A stretch of DNA of 64,000 nt from Thermococcus sp. M36 (lineage in GTDB: Archaea; Methanobacteriota_B; Thermococci; Thermococcales; Thermococcaceae). The translations under genes were made by a program, and so were the position numbers. The first letter of the stretch is position 1. The number at the start of each line of letters is the position of its first letter. Of the stretch, positions 41,019 through 50,388 are shown piece after piece. Under the pieces are notes generated by a model. That model saw nothing but the letters and a program-made list of their open reading frames with translations, did no database searches and had not been told where the DNA came from. The stretch lies in assembly GCF_012027355.1 (NCBI RefSeq), contig NZ_SNUH01000001.1:186001-250000 (forward strand). Reading direction: 5' to 3'.

Positions 41019-42265
41019 ATCATAACCCCTAATCCAATTTTAAGCAGGTTCTCTATTAATAGATCCGCGTCTTTCGAGACCTTCGAAAGGGATACTGGAT
41101 GAGGAATCTCAAAGAGCGGGTCCCGAGGGTGTCTAAGAATCTCATCCAGAGACTCCTTGAGGGGGTTAATCCCCCATGCCAGGGCTTTCAGAAGAAAGTG
41201 GCCCTCGTAAGTTCCCAGCAGGGAGTCAGATTTTTCTACCCATTTTCTATAGAGCTTAAAGAACATTCCCCCATCCCACGTCTCCCTGAAATTCATTTTC
41301 TTGTGAAGTACAACCAGGGCCTTGTTGAACTCCTCGGTCCAGAGCCTAAAGTCTTCTTCTCCCACGATTCTACGTTTTCCGCCATCTCCAGTGCTCCCAA
41401 AGTTTAGGAGGTAGTACATCTCTGAACTGAATGGAAGGCGCCCAAGAATGAGGAAGTAGCCCGGTGAAGATCTGCCTCCATAGATACTACTCACGTATCC
41501 GATAGAGTTGCCTCGGAAGGGAAACACCGCAAGCCCAAGGTAGTGGTCAAGAAGTGCCTCCCCAGGTTCAATCCCCACGTTTATCCCGTCCACGTCGGGA
41601 ACAAATGCTCTAAAGGGTCCCGCAAAGCGGACGTGCCTTCCATCTGTCACGAAGGTGTAGGCCCTGGCACGCCTGACATGAAATGTCTCGGGGAAGTAGG
41701 GCACCCACTCCGAAGGGGATTCCTCAACTTCCAGAACCATAACTGCTGAGAAGGGTGAAACCACTAATGGCTGATTATCCCTATCAAGAATCGTGAAGAT
41801 AGAAAGGGGACTAGGAATTATGTTGTTGTAATACCTTTTAGATTTGTCGTGGGGAATGCCAAGAGGCTTGGCCCTTAGAACGGCGAAGTACCAAAGAAGT
41901 TGAATCAGTTCGGGAGGGATTTTGGAGTCACTAAAAAATTCGTGAACGTTCCCCCAGGTTACAAAACTTCCCGGAAAGTCCGTCCCGTAAGATTTGCCCT
42001 TTCTTTTGAGAGTTTCTATATGAACGGCACTACTGGACAAATCTATGTCCGCTGTTGTTCGAATGCCCCTAATTATAGGGGCCCCCAACATAACAACGGG
42101 ATACGTTGAATATGACACAAAGAACTCCCTAATCATGTCAGAGCGTAGATCTACAAATCGTTTGTGATATGGAATATAGAGGTCGTAAAGAAAGGGAACG
42201 GCCAGGGCGTTGCCCAACCTCTCAAGTTCCGCATCTATTTTGGCAACCTCAGCGAAGAACTCCAT
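41015..42265 (-). CDS. unrecognised protein of the DISARM-like operon
   Basis: 416 residues, no signal or membrane segments, mixed alpha/beta by eye. It contains many aromatic residues, an IDLSSSAV segment near residue 78, HDKSKRYYNNIIPSP, YGGRSSPGYFLILGRLPF and WDGGMFFKLYRKW. I considered a NurA-like nuclease because of the DxS segment, but the DGS and other NurA motifs are not clear. The ATG overlaps the upstream stop as TAATG, so it is translationally coupled to the DUF1998-PLD gene and is probably part of the same machine. No family assigned. Confidence 0.75.
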   Translation of the reverse strand: MEFFAEVAKIDAELERLGNALAVPFLYDLYIPYHKRFVDLRSDMIREFFVSYSTYPVVMLGAPIIRGIRTTADIDLSSSAVHIETLKRKGKSYGTDFPGSFVTWGNVHEFFSDSKIPPELIQLLWYFAVLRAKPLGIPHDKSKRYYNNIIPSPLSIFTILDRDNQPLVVSPFSAVMVLEVEESPSEWVPYFPETFHVRRARAYTFVTDGRHVRFAGPFRAFVPDVDGINVGIEPGEALLDHYLGLAVFPFRGNSIGYVSSIYGGRSSPGYFLILGRLPFSSEMYYLLNFGSTGDGGKRRIVGEEDFRLWTEEFNKALVVLHKKMNFRETWDGGMFFKLYRKWVEKSDSLLGTYEGHFLLKALAWGINPLKESLDEILRHPRDPLFEIPHPVSLSKVSKDADLLIENLLKIGLGVMI

Positions 42266-45177
42266 TACCAACACCGTCCGAGCTTTATGACGAAACTGTT
42301 ATAGTTCTCGGACTCGAGGTTCATGTTTGCGGTGGGTTTTATGAGTAGCCACCCGTCGAGGCAGTACCACTTGTCGTGCTCGTTCCTGATCTCCACGACT
42401 TCAATCCCTGCCTTTCTGAGTTTCTCTCCGTATTCCCGAACGAACTCTGGCCTCGTTGAAAGTTTCACGTGAATTCCCTTCTCGGCTAGCTCAATGAGGG
42501 TTTCAATTCCTTCGTCATCTAGGTAAGGGGACATTGCTTCCACACTCTCCCTCGCAATGCCTAGGAGCTTTTTAAGATAGCTTCCTCCAGGTCCGCGAAG
42601 GGAATACTCCCCGAGGAGAACCCCAATGGTGAACTCCATAAGCTTCTTTGAAACCGTGTAGGTCTGGCTGAGCCCCTCGGTGCAGCCTCTATCCACTACA
42701 ACACAGGTTGTACAGCCGTCAATGCAGTAGTTGGGAACTGCCGTGAGGAGAATATCATCGAAGTAGCGGTGGGCCTTCTTGATGTCCACACCAAGCTCCT
42801 TTTCAGCTATCAACTTTTCAAGGTTTGTCTCCCCAGCTGAAGAGAGGAGAAGATGAGTTGATAGGCTGTGGACATCGAGTACTAGACCGTTTTCGATGAA
42901 CTCGTTGTAGAGATTTATTATAGCGTCTCTAAGGTCTTTAAGATCGTCCTCTCTGGAAACCGATGAGACAACGGACTTGACCCTGTCAGCGTACTGAACC
43001 GTATCCTCCTCGTGCTCCTGAAGGAACTCCAGCTCCTTTCTAAAGAATTTCTCGATGAAGCTTTTATAGCAGTTTCCGTCTCCGTACCCGTTGGCCTTAC
43101 ACCACTCGTTGAGGGCGCCGATGATGTCTATGGCTCCAATAGGGCTGTTCTCGGCCACGAGAACCAACCCTTCCCTCTCGTCGTAGAGGTAAACCAGGTT
43201 GCTCGTTTCAATCTGGAGCTCCACGGAAACGTAGGAAAGAAACGCGTGGGAGAGGGAGTGGAGTATCGTCTTGGTGGCCCACTCGAGGAACTTCCTGAAA
43301 TACCTACCATCGTATGGCATGCTCTTGACGAGGAGGTTCTCCCTCATCCAGAGATATTCCTTGAGTAGGCTGTTGCTCCTCTTCCTCAAGAGGTCGTAGG
43401 TCCTGAAACCTTTCTCAGCCTTATCGTAAATGAAAAACTTGGTCAGTAGGACATCACCGAGCTTGACCTCAGGACCGCCCTTCCAAAGCTCATACGTGAG
43501 GACCTTGGCAAGCTCAGGAGAACGGAGGGCCTTCTCATCGAGGACCGTTCTAACGACCAGCTCAAGGAACTCGGGAGCAATTCTGAAGCCGATTATGTTG
43601 GTCTTAGGAAGCGACCTTCTGAAGGGAACTTTAAACTTGAATACGACCGGGAGGCCGGATTCGGGCATCGAAAGGTGGGCGGAGGGATACTCCTCCTCAA
43701 TCCGGACGTTCCTCATGACTATCGGAGATAATAGACCATTGGTATTATCAATGCCACTGTAACTCCTCTCAACGTCAAGGAAGACCTTTGGAAAGATGCG
43801 TCTCGTCCACTTCCACTTTCTGCCCCCACATTCGTTACCATACTTGCACCATTTACGGAAGGGACACTTCACGTCAAGGGGATCGGTTGAGAGGCCGTAT
43901 CCAGAAGTGCAGTACCACGTGTAAGTAAGATCAGTTGGCTCGTAGATCTTACCCCTGTGGCCTTTTTTCCTAAGCTCATCAACGTAGATGTCCCGGATAC
44001 TTTGTTTATTCAGTTTCTTCTTAAGCACTTCCTTAATGAACTCGGAGCCATACTTTATGTAAACTCTCTCCCGTTTTTTCGGATTGATTGAGACCGCCAG
44101 GATTATGTAGCCATCTTTGGCTTCTAAAACACTCACGGGTTTAATCTTAAAGACATGCTCGGGATAGATTGCCCCCATCGTCTCGTGGGTGTCGCTAATG
44201 GTGGCATCGTGAACAGGGTTTCTTGGATCAAAACCCAAGTCCTTTATTGATTGGGGATGAACGTACATATAGCCCTGGTGATTGTAGTAGTCAGTGTTCT
44301 TGATTTTGACGAACCAGGTATGGGAGCCACTGATGCCATCTCTGTCCTCTAGGGATATCGGCTCGAAGGGGGGATAGCGATAGAAGAGGGTCTGAAGAGG
44401 AAGACTTTGCTCATAGTAACCCTTCTCTGAATTCTTGGAGGGAAGCCTAATATTAACCTCCCGGTCAACGGGATCGGCCGTGACCGACTTCAAACCAGTC
44501 AGAGCGCTCAGGACCTCACCAACATACACCCCGGATTCAGATAGTTCAAGAAGGAGTCTGAGTATGAAGACCGTCCTGTCGTCTATGTTTTCAAAGAGAT
44601 TGGTGGGGTTTGAGACATTATCAAACACTTGAGCTATGGCGTTGAGTTCATTCGCACGCTCATTGAGAGTGTCCTCAATGAAATCATGCAACCTGCTTGC
44701 TTCTCCAAGAGCCTTTTTGCGCTTCTCTTTCTGAGATTTGAAAAGAGCACCTCCCTCACTTCCCTTCTTAAGACGGCGAATCATCTTTTTCAGTTTCTTT
44801 CTTGCACCGTGAATGACATCGTCGGCAATGTCAGACAGAACCTCATAATAGCAATCAACACACCCCATATCAATCTCATTGCTAGAGTAGCACTTCTCAG
44901 AACCCTTCTGGCACTTATCAAGTGCTTCAAGAGCTTCTTGCAGTTTAATGATGAGCTCCTCAAGGACCTCTCTAGCCTCCGGACTCTCGATCTCCGACTC
45001 AAAGTCCTCAACGTCCTCGATGAGATTCTCAATCGCGCGCCTCGCCTTTATGACTGCAAAGGGAACCTCGTCCCTAACGCGGGCACTTTCTATTATTTCT
45101 TCTATCTCGTCAAGGTCACGGGAGAGTAAATCAACAACGGAACGAATGAGGTCCAGGTAATTGTACTCACCGGTCAT
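42265..45177 (-). CDS. DrmB-like DUF1998 protein fused to a C-terminal PLD (HKD) domain
   Basis: 970 residues. A helical N-terminus (1-190) precedes a cysteine cluster CTSG...CPFRKWCKYGNEC (about 410-450) that may bind metal. A DUF1998-like core follows (LHSLSHAFLSYVSVELQIETSNLVYLYDER, about 640-670, and NYCIDGCTTC with later Cys about 815-830). The last 100 residues form a phospholipase-D-like domain: AMSPYLDDEG, then HDKWYCLD (HxKxxxxD, about 934-941) and TANMNLES. In DISARM, DrmB has DUF1998 and DrmC a PLD domain as separate proteins; here both seem joined. The ATG overlaps the helicase stop (ATGA). Confidence 0.75.
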   Translation of the reverse strand: MTGEYNYLDLIRSVVDLLSRDLDEIEEIIESARVRDEVPFAVIKARRAIENLIEDVEDFESEIESPEAREVLEELIIKLQEALEALDKCQKGSEKCYSSNEIDMGCVDCYYEVLSDIADDVIHGARKKLKKMIRRLKKGSEGGALFKSQKEKRKKALGEASRLHDFIEDTLNERANELNAIAQVFDNVSNPTNLFENIDDRTVFILRLLLELSESGVYVGEVLSALTGLKSVTADPVDREVNIRLPSKNSEKGYYEQSLPLQTLFYRYPPFEPISLEDRDGISGSHTWFVKIKNTDYYNHQGYMYVHPQSIKDLGFDPRNPVHDATISDTHETMGAIYPEHVFKIKPVSVLEAKDGYIILAVSINPKKRERVYIKYGSEFIKEVLKKKLNKQSIRDIYVDELRKKGHRGKIYEPTDLTYTWYCTSGYGLSTDPLDVKCPFRKWCKYGNECGGRKWKWTRRIFPKVFLDVERSYSGIDNTNGLLSPIVMRNVRIEEEYPSAHLSMPESGLPVVFKFKVPFRRSLPKTNIIGFRIAPEFLELVVRTVLDEKALRSPELAKVLTYELWKGGPEVKLGDVLLTKFFIYDKAEKGFRTYDLLRKRSNSLLKEYLWMRENLLVKSMPYDGRYFRKFLEWATKTILHSLSHAFLSYVSVELQIETSNLVYLYDEREGLVLVAENSPIGAIDIIGALNEWCKANGYGDGNCYKSFIEKFFRKELEFLQEHEEDTVQYADRVKSVVSSVSREDDLKDLRDAIINLYNEFIENGLVLDVHSLSTHLLLSSAGETNLEKLIAEKELGVDIKKAHRYFDDILLTAVPNYCIDGCTTCVVVDRGCTEGLSQTYTVSKKLMEFTIGVLLGEYSLRGPGGSYLKKLLGIARESVEAMSPYLDDEGIETLIELAEKGIHVKLSTRPEFVREYGEKLRKAGIEVVEIRNEHDKWYCLDGWLLIKPTANMNLESENYNSFVIKLGRCW

Positions 45178-47408
45178 AACCCACCCTCCACCTTATCTAG
45201 AACCTTCTTGAGGAACTCCACCATCCTGTCCTTACCTTTGAGCGCCTCACCTGAGGCATACGTTGGTTCTCCGGCGAGGGCAAGATTGACAACTGCCTCA
45301 GTGAGAATACCTCTCACCTTGACCTGCGGATTCTCGGTCGAGATTATGAGCTGTCCTTCGTCCTGTCTCTGCATCGGGTGAAGCTTGTCCCAGATGTTTG
45401 GATCATAGAGAAGGAACGCCTCCGTGGGCACCTTCTTGGTGAGGATTATGCCTAGGACAGTCCTCATGGACTCCATTGAACGGCCGCCTCTTCCAATCCT
45501 CTGTCTTAGAGATATAGGGTTCTCAAAGCCGACGTTGAGAATAAAAGAAACCCCATCGTAGTCAACTCCAAGCTCAAGGGACGAGGTCGTCAGAACGGTC
45601 GCGAGATGAGATTTTGGCTCTTTCAGATCCTTTATGACTGCCTCACGCTCTCCCCTGGGAAGCTCGCTATACATCATCGCCACTCTATCGAGGAGTTCCC
45701 TTAGGTAGGGACTTTCATTAGTAAAAACGGAGTCGAGGTGCCCCCACAGGTTTGGGGGAACATAATGGGTGTAGGAAAATGGGTCGGTGGAAGGCCGTCT
45801 ACTTCCAAACAGGTAGAGGTGGTCCTTCGGCTCGCCGAGGGAGATGTTGTTGTCAAAACCCCTTTTAACCCTACGTATCTCCTTGATATTCTGTATGAAT
45901 ACTAGAGACTTTGGCCAGTAGTCCTTTCCGCCGTTGGAGTAGCAGTAGTTGAGAAACGACATGTAGACGGTCCAGAGTTGGGCATAGGTACTCCACGATA
46001 CTGCGGGAAGGATGTCGTATATTCCCATAAGGACGAGGCGTTTACCCTTGAACTTAACTCCATAGTCCCTCTCAAGGACCTCAACGTGCTCCCTGAAATC
46101 CACGTGGACAACATTGCCCCGGCCAGAAAGCCTTTCTGCAAAATCCTTTGGATTGGGAACGGTCGCGGAGGAGAGAACAATGTCCAGAGGCATCTTGCTA
46201 ACTTTAGCCATCAGCTCGATGTTACCCGAAACGAGGGCTCCCCCAAGGCCCGTGTACTCGTGCGCTTCGTCGAAAACAACTAATGAAACGTTTTCAAAGT
46301 ACCAGGCTCCGATGTCTTTCTTTGTGTTGTCCAAGAGGCGCGTTTCAAGGGCCCACGTATTAGTGACGAGAACCGTTGGTGGATTATCTCCCATATCCCT
46401 CCTGAGTGGAACTATAAAATCGTAAACGACGCCATCCTTGGAAACGACGGCTTTTCCATCTCTTATTTCGTAAACGAACTTATTCTTGTCCTTTCCGAGT
46501 ATCCCCCTGAAGGAGTTGGACTCCCTGAGGGCCTCTTTAAGTTTCCCCAGATCACGGGGTGTTTCCCCATCTCTGATTCCAAAGGTAACTTTTCTCTCTA
46601 TGCCATATTCCCTGAGGATATCATTTAGTAGCTTCAACATCTCAATGATTCTGCCGGCTTGATCAATGGAGAGGGCCTTTCTGGGATAAACTAAAACCAC
46701 GCGCTCCTCAGTACCGTCCATAACCGCCTTGATGAGCTTAGCTATCATGTAAAGGGTAAAGATTTCGGTTTTTCCAGAACCAGTTGGAGCAGTGATTATG
46801 AAGGTTTTACCAACCGGAGGGTATCCCTCTATAAGGAGTCTTGAAAGGGCGAGAGCTTGAAACGCGTCGAGACCTCCGTCGCCAAAATGCCTTCTAAGGA
46901 ATTCCTTGTATACATCTGCGTATTTCACACCACCTTCACCGAAAAAGCCAACTATACTCTTGATTAGGACGTCCTCAACCTTTTTAAGACCCTTATCGGT
47001 GTACTCTCTACCTGGAGAAATCCTGCGGTCCTCCTTTGAGGGTATGGGAATCTCGTAGAGTGCTAGCCTAGGACTAACAACGTAAGGTGGCGAATTTGGA
47101 GAGGTTCTAACGAAAGCGCTCCTAATGGCAACGTCCATATGTAGGGACCTGTAGCCCCTGCCAACTTTGACGAGAAAACCTTTTTCAAGGAGTTTATTAA
47201 AGCACTCCTCAGTCTTGTCAGTGTATTTCGAGAAGATTGAGAGTATCTTGTCCTTCCCAAGGCTCGTTTCCTCAACACCAAGCTTCAAGGTCCCAGCCTT
47301 GTACTCACCAGGTTCCACTTTTGTAACTTTGACATAGGTCTTAAATTCGTATCCTAGAAGAGCATGGTAACACTCAACATTTGAAACTTCCACATAATCA
47401 CCCCGCAT
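45174..47408 (-). CDS. DEAH-box helicase (DrmA-like) heading the defence operon
   Basis: About 745 residues of the superfamily 2 type: Walker A FIITAPTGSGKTE (about residue 210), VVLVYPRKALS (motif Ia), DEAHEY (motif II), LSSATVP (motif III), TSSLELGVDYDGV and RQRIGRGGRS (motif VI), with a large insert between Ia and II. The N-terminal 170 residues contain no motif I know. The start is uncertain: ATG 47408, or GTG 47393 directly after GGTGAT; TATA-like AAAATATAAAG at 47425-47435 favours a leaderless or very short leader. DISARM DrmA is a helicase of this type but longer. Confidence 0.78.
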   Translation of the reverse strand: MRGDYVEVSNVECYHALLGYEFKTYVKVTKVEPGEYKAGTLKLGVEETSLGKDKILSIFSKYTDKTEECFNKLLEKGFLVKVGRGYRSLHMDVAIRSAFVRTSPNSPPYVVSPRLALYEIPIPSKEDRRISPGREYTDKGLKKVEDVLIKSIVGFFGEGGVKYADVYKEFLRRHFGDGGLDAFQALALSRLLIEGYPPVGKTFIITAPTGSGKTEIFTLYMIAKLIKAVMDGTEERVVLVYPRKALSIDQAGRIIEMLKLLNDILREYGIERKVTFGIRDGETPRDLGKLKEALRESNSFRGILGKDKNKFVYEIRDGKAVVSKDGVVYDFIVPLRRDMGDNPPTVLVTNTWALETRLLDNTKKDIGAWYFENVSLVVFDEAHEYTGLGGALVSGNIELMAKVSKMPLDIVLSSATVPNPKDFAERLSGRGNVVHVDFREHVEVLERDYGVKFKGKRLVLMGIYDILPAVSWSTYAQLWTVYMSFLNYCYSNGGKDYWPKSLVFIQNIKEIRRVKRGFDNNISLGEPKDHLYLFGSRRPSTDPFSYTHYVPPNLWGHLDSVFTNESPYLRELLDRVAMMYSELPRGEREAVIKDLKEPKSHLATVLTTSSLELGVDYDGVSFILNVGFENPISLRQRIGRGGRSMESMRTVLGIILTKKVPTEAFLLYDPNIWDKLHPMQRQDEGQLIISTENPQVKVRGILTEAVVNLALAGEPTYASGEALKGKDRMVEFLKKVLDKVEGGL

Positions 47409-47501
47409 TGTGAGATACATCATAAAAATATAAAGATTTCCCACGATTAACTTACGGATACAAACCACAGAGCTTAAAAAAATACTATCGTTCTAAACAT
47501 C

Positions 47502-50270
47502 ATGCACCCCCCCCTCAGAAAGGCCATCAGGGAACGCTTCGGAAGGCTCAACGAGGTTCAGACCAAGGCATTCCGCGAGGTTAGCTCCGGGAAGAGCGTC
47601 CTGATTATAGCACCGACCGGCTCGGGAAAGACCGAGGCTGCCGTTCTGCCTGTCTTCAACGAAATCCTTGAAGAGGGGCTTAAACCAATCTCAGCACTCT
47701 ACATAGCACCGCTCAAGGCACTCAACAGGGATTTGCTTGAGAGACTTGAATGGTGGGGAAAGAAGCTTGGGGTAACCGTAGAGGTCAGACACGGCGACAC
47801 CTCGGCCTACAGGAAGGCCAAACAGACGAAGAATCCCCCGCAGATGCTCATCATAACCCCCGAAACCCTCGGCGTGATTCTGACGGTTAAGTCTCTCAGA
47901 AAGCACCTTGAGAACGTGAGGTTCGTCATCGTCGATGAGATAGCCGAGCTGGTCGATAACAAGCGCGGTGCCCAATTACTCCTTGGGCTCGAGAGGCTGG
48001 CCGAGATAGCGGACTTCAGAAGAATAGGCATGACCGCTACCGTCGGCAACGAGGAAGAAGTGAGGGACTGGCTGAAGGCGGACGTCATAGTGAAACCCCC
48101 CTGGAAGAAGCGCTACCGCTTCCACGTGCTGTATCCATCCCCGACGGAAGAGGACGAGAAGCTCGGCCGGGAGCTGAGCCTTTCTCCGGAGATAGCGGCG
48201 CGTTTGAGGCTTCTCTGGAGTATAGTCGAGAGGCATGGAAAGGCGCTGATATTCACCAACACAAGGCAGTTCGCCGAAATCCTTGCCCACCGGCTGAAAG
48301 CATGGGGAAAGCCGGTTGAAGTCCACCACGGCTCGCTTTCCAAAGAGGCCCGAATAGCGGCGGAGAAGGCCCTCAAGGAAGGGAAAATCAGGGCCCTGAT
48401 ATGCACCTCCTCGATGGAGCTGGGAATTGACATCGGCGACGTCGACGTGGTTGTTCAGTACATGAGCCCCCGCCAGGTGAACAGGCTCGTCCAGCGCGCG
48501 GGGAGGGCGAAGCACCGCATCGGTGAAATCAGCGAGGCCTACGTGATCACCTCCAACGTTGAGGACTACCTCCAGAGTTTGGTCATAGCGAAGCATGCCC
48601 TTGAAGGGCGCTTTGAGGCCGTCGAGCCGATTGGAGGTCTGGACGTCCTGGCGCACTTCGTCGTCGGCCTGCTCATCGAGTACAAGAAACTCCCGCGCGA
48701 GAGGCCCTACGAGATAGCGAGGCGGGCCTACGTTTACAGGGATTTGAGCTGGGAGGACTACCTCGACGTTCTCCGCGTTTTGGAGGATGCCCGGCTGATA
48801 GGATACGACGAGGAAACCGGTCTGCTCTACCTGAGGAGAGGGGCCTTCCAGTACTACTACGAGAACCTCTCGACGATACCGGACGAGGTCTCGTGGAGGG
48901 TCTTCGATGCTGGAAGCGGGCACATCATCGGCCGCCTCGATGAGAGGTTCGTCATGGACTTGGAGGAAGGCATGGACTTCGTGATGAACGGGCGGAGCTG
49001 GATAGTGCTTAAAATCGATGATGAGGCGAGACTTTTGAAGGTTCGCGAGAGCAAGAGCCTGGAGAGTGCGATACCGAGCTGGGAGGGCGAGATGATTCCC
49101 GTCCCCTTTGGGGTGGCTTTTGCCGTCGGCAGGCTGAAGAGAGAACTGGCTTTCGACTTCAAGAAGGCGCTCGAGCTTCTGGAGGGGATCGAGTTCAGTG
49201 AGGAAGAGCTGAGGAGGGCCTTTGAGGAAATCAGGGACGAGCCATTCTCAACCGACCGCGACATCGTCGTCGAGAGCACGCCCAAAGCCCTCGTCATCCA
49301 CGCCGACTTTGGAAACCGAGCTAACGAAGCCCTCGGAAGGCTGGTTCACTCATTCCTGATTCTGCGCTACGGCAGGGTCTTCTCGGTTAGAGCACAGGCC
49401 CACGCAGTTGTCTTCAAGACTCCCTTCCAGCTGAACCCGGAGGAGGTTAAGGGCTACCTCTATCAGGAGCCCGAAACTCTGGAGTTCATAGTGGCGAGGG
49501 CCCTCAGGGACTCCCACGCCTACCGCTGGAGGATGCTGAACGTTGCAAAGCGCTTCGGCGCGCTGAGGAGGGACGCGAAGATAAGGCGCGTGGAGAGGCT
49601 CTTTGAGGGGACGGTTATTGAGCGGGAAACCCTCAACGAGCTCTACCACGATAAGGTCGATGTGAAGAGGGGCGAGCTTGTCCTTGGCATGTTCAAGATC
49701 GGCTCGCTGAGGGTGAAGACCGCCCTGAGAAGGGAACCTTCAACGCTCGCGAGGCTCAACATGACTGTTGGAGGGGAGTTTCTGCTCACTGGAGCCCTTG
49801 AGAGGGACGAGATCCTCGAGCTGTTCAGGAACAGGCTTTTGGAGCACGAGGTCGTTCTGGTGTGCACAAACTGCGGATGGCACTCGAAGACGAAAGTGAC
49901 GAGGCTTCAGAACATAGGGCTGAGGCAGTGCCCGCGCTGCGGCTCGAAGATGCTTGCTGTGGCCCATCCGATTGACGCCGAAGAGTTCCTCCCTGTGCTT
50001 GAGAAGGTTCGCCACGGAAGGCCGCTGGAGCGGAAGGAGGAGAGGGTTTATAGAAAGCTGTTGAAAGCTGCCGATTTAGTTGACAGCTACGGCTTTGAGG
50101 CCGTCTTAGCACTGGCCAGCTACGGTACCGGCCCGGACACCGCCGCCAGAATTCTTGCACAGTACAAGGGAGATGCCCTCATCATGGCCCTCATGGAGCG
50201 GGAGAGACAGTTCATAAGGACGAGGAGGTTCTGGGTGGACAGGAAGGAGGAGAAAGAGGGAGAGGAATGA
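47502..50270 (+). CDS. Lhr-type (ASH-Ski2-like) superfamily 2 helicase
   Basis: 922 residues: APTGSGKTEAAVLPV, IVDEIAELVDNKRG (DEIA box), GMTATVG, FTNTRQFAE, CTSSMELGIDIGDVD and QRAGRAKHR give the two RecA domains. A winged helix and long Lhr-type C-terminal region follow, then a zinc-finger-like CTNCGW...CPRCGSK (about 785-810). Archaeal Lhr proteins unwind DNA and RNA:DNA hybrids and act in repair or RNA metabolism. The promoter (GCTTAAAAAAATAC, about 47472-47485) is so close to the ATG that the message is leaderless. Codon use is typical of the genome, so I treat it as outside the defence island. Confidence 0.9.
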   Translation: MHPPLRKAIRERFGRLNEVQTKAFREVSSGKSVLIIAPTGSGKTEAAVLPVFNEILEEGLKPISALYIAPLKALNRDLLERLEWWGKKLGVTVEVRHGDTSAYRKAKQTKNPPQMLIITPETLGVILTVKSLRKHLENVRFVIVDEIAELVDNKRGAQLLLGLERLAEIADFRRIGMTATVGNEEEVRDWLKADVIVKPPWKKRYRFHVLYPSPTEEDEKLGRELSLSPEIAARLRLLWSIVERHGKALIFTNTRQFAEILAHRLKAWGKPVEVHHGSLSKEARIAAEKALKEGKIRALICTSSMELGIDIGDVDVVVQYMSPRQVNRLVQRAGRAKHRIGEISEAYVITSNVEDYLQSLVIAKHALEGRFEAVEPIGGLDVLAHFVVGLLIEYKKLPRERPYEIARRAYVYRDLSWEDYLDVLRVLEDARLIGYDEETGLLYLRRGAFQYYYENLSTIPDEVSWRVFDAGSGHIIGRLDERFVMDLEEGMDFVMNGRSWIVLKIDDEARLLKVRESKSLESAIPSWEGEMIPVPFGVAFAVGRLKRELAFDFKKALELLEGIEFSEEELRRAFEEIRDEPFSTDRDIVVESTPKALVIHADFGNRANEALGRLVHSFLILRYGRVFSVRAQAHAVVFKTPFQLNPEEVKGYLYQEPETLEFIVARALRDSHAYRWRMLNVAKRFGALRRDAKIRRVERLFEGTVIERETLNELYHDKVDVKRGELVLGMFKIGSLRVKTALRREPSTLARLNMTVGGEFLLTGALERDEILELFRNRLLEHEVVLVCTNCGWHSKTKVTRLQNIGLRQCPRCGSKMLAVAHPIDAEEFLPVLEKVRHGRPLERKEERVYRKLLKAADLVDSYGFEAVLALASYGTGPDTAARILAQYKGDALIMALMERERQFIRTRRFWVDRKEEKEGEE

Positions 50271-50388
50271 CCCCCTACCAGTTACTGGTGGGGCCCCTGC
50301 TTAAAAAGGTTTGGCGAAGAAGCAAAGGCAGTGCACAGTATGCTCTCAAGTAAATTACCCGCAGGCAAATTGGGAGGAGACAAAAGGC
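50271..50388. other. intergenic gap with a hairpin
   Basis: 118 bases between convergent genes. CCCCTACCAG-TTA-CTGGTGGGG at 50272-50293 can fold into a hairpin with one bulged base, just after the Lhr stop; it may act in termination or mRNA stability. Nothing else is evident. Confidence 0.4.

Noticed and set aside
41015-42265. NurA identity for the 416-residue defence-operon protein
   Set aside because: An IDLSSS segment is only weakly like the NurA DGS motif and the conserved C-terminal motifs are not seen; a clear NurA is encoded at 62065.
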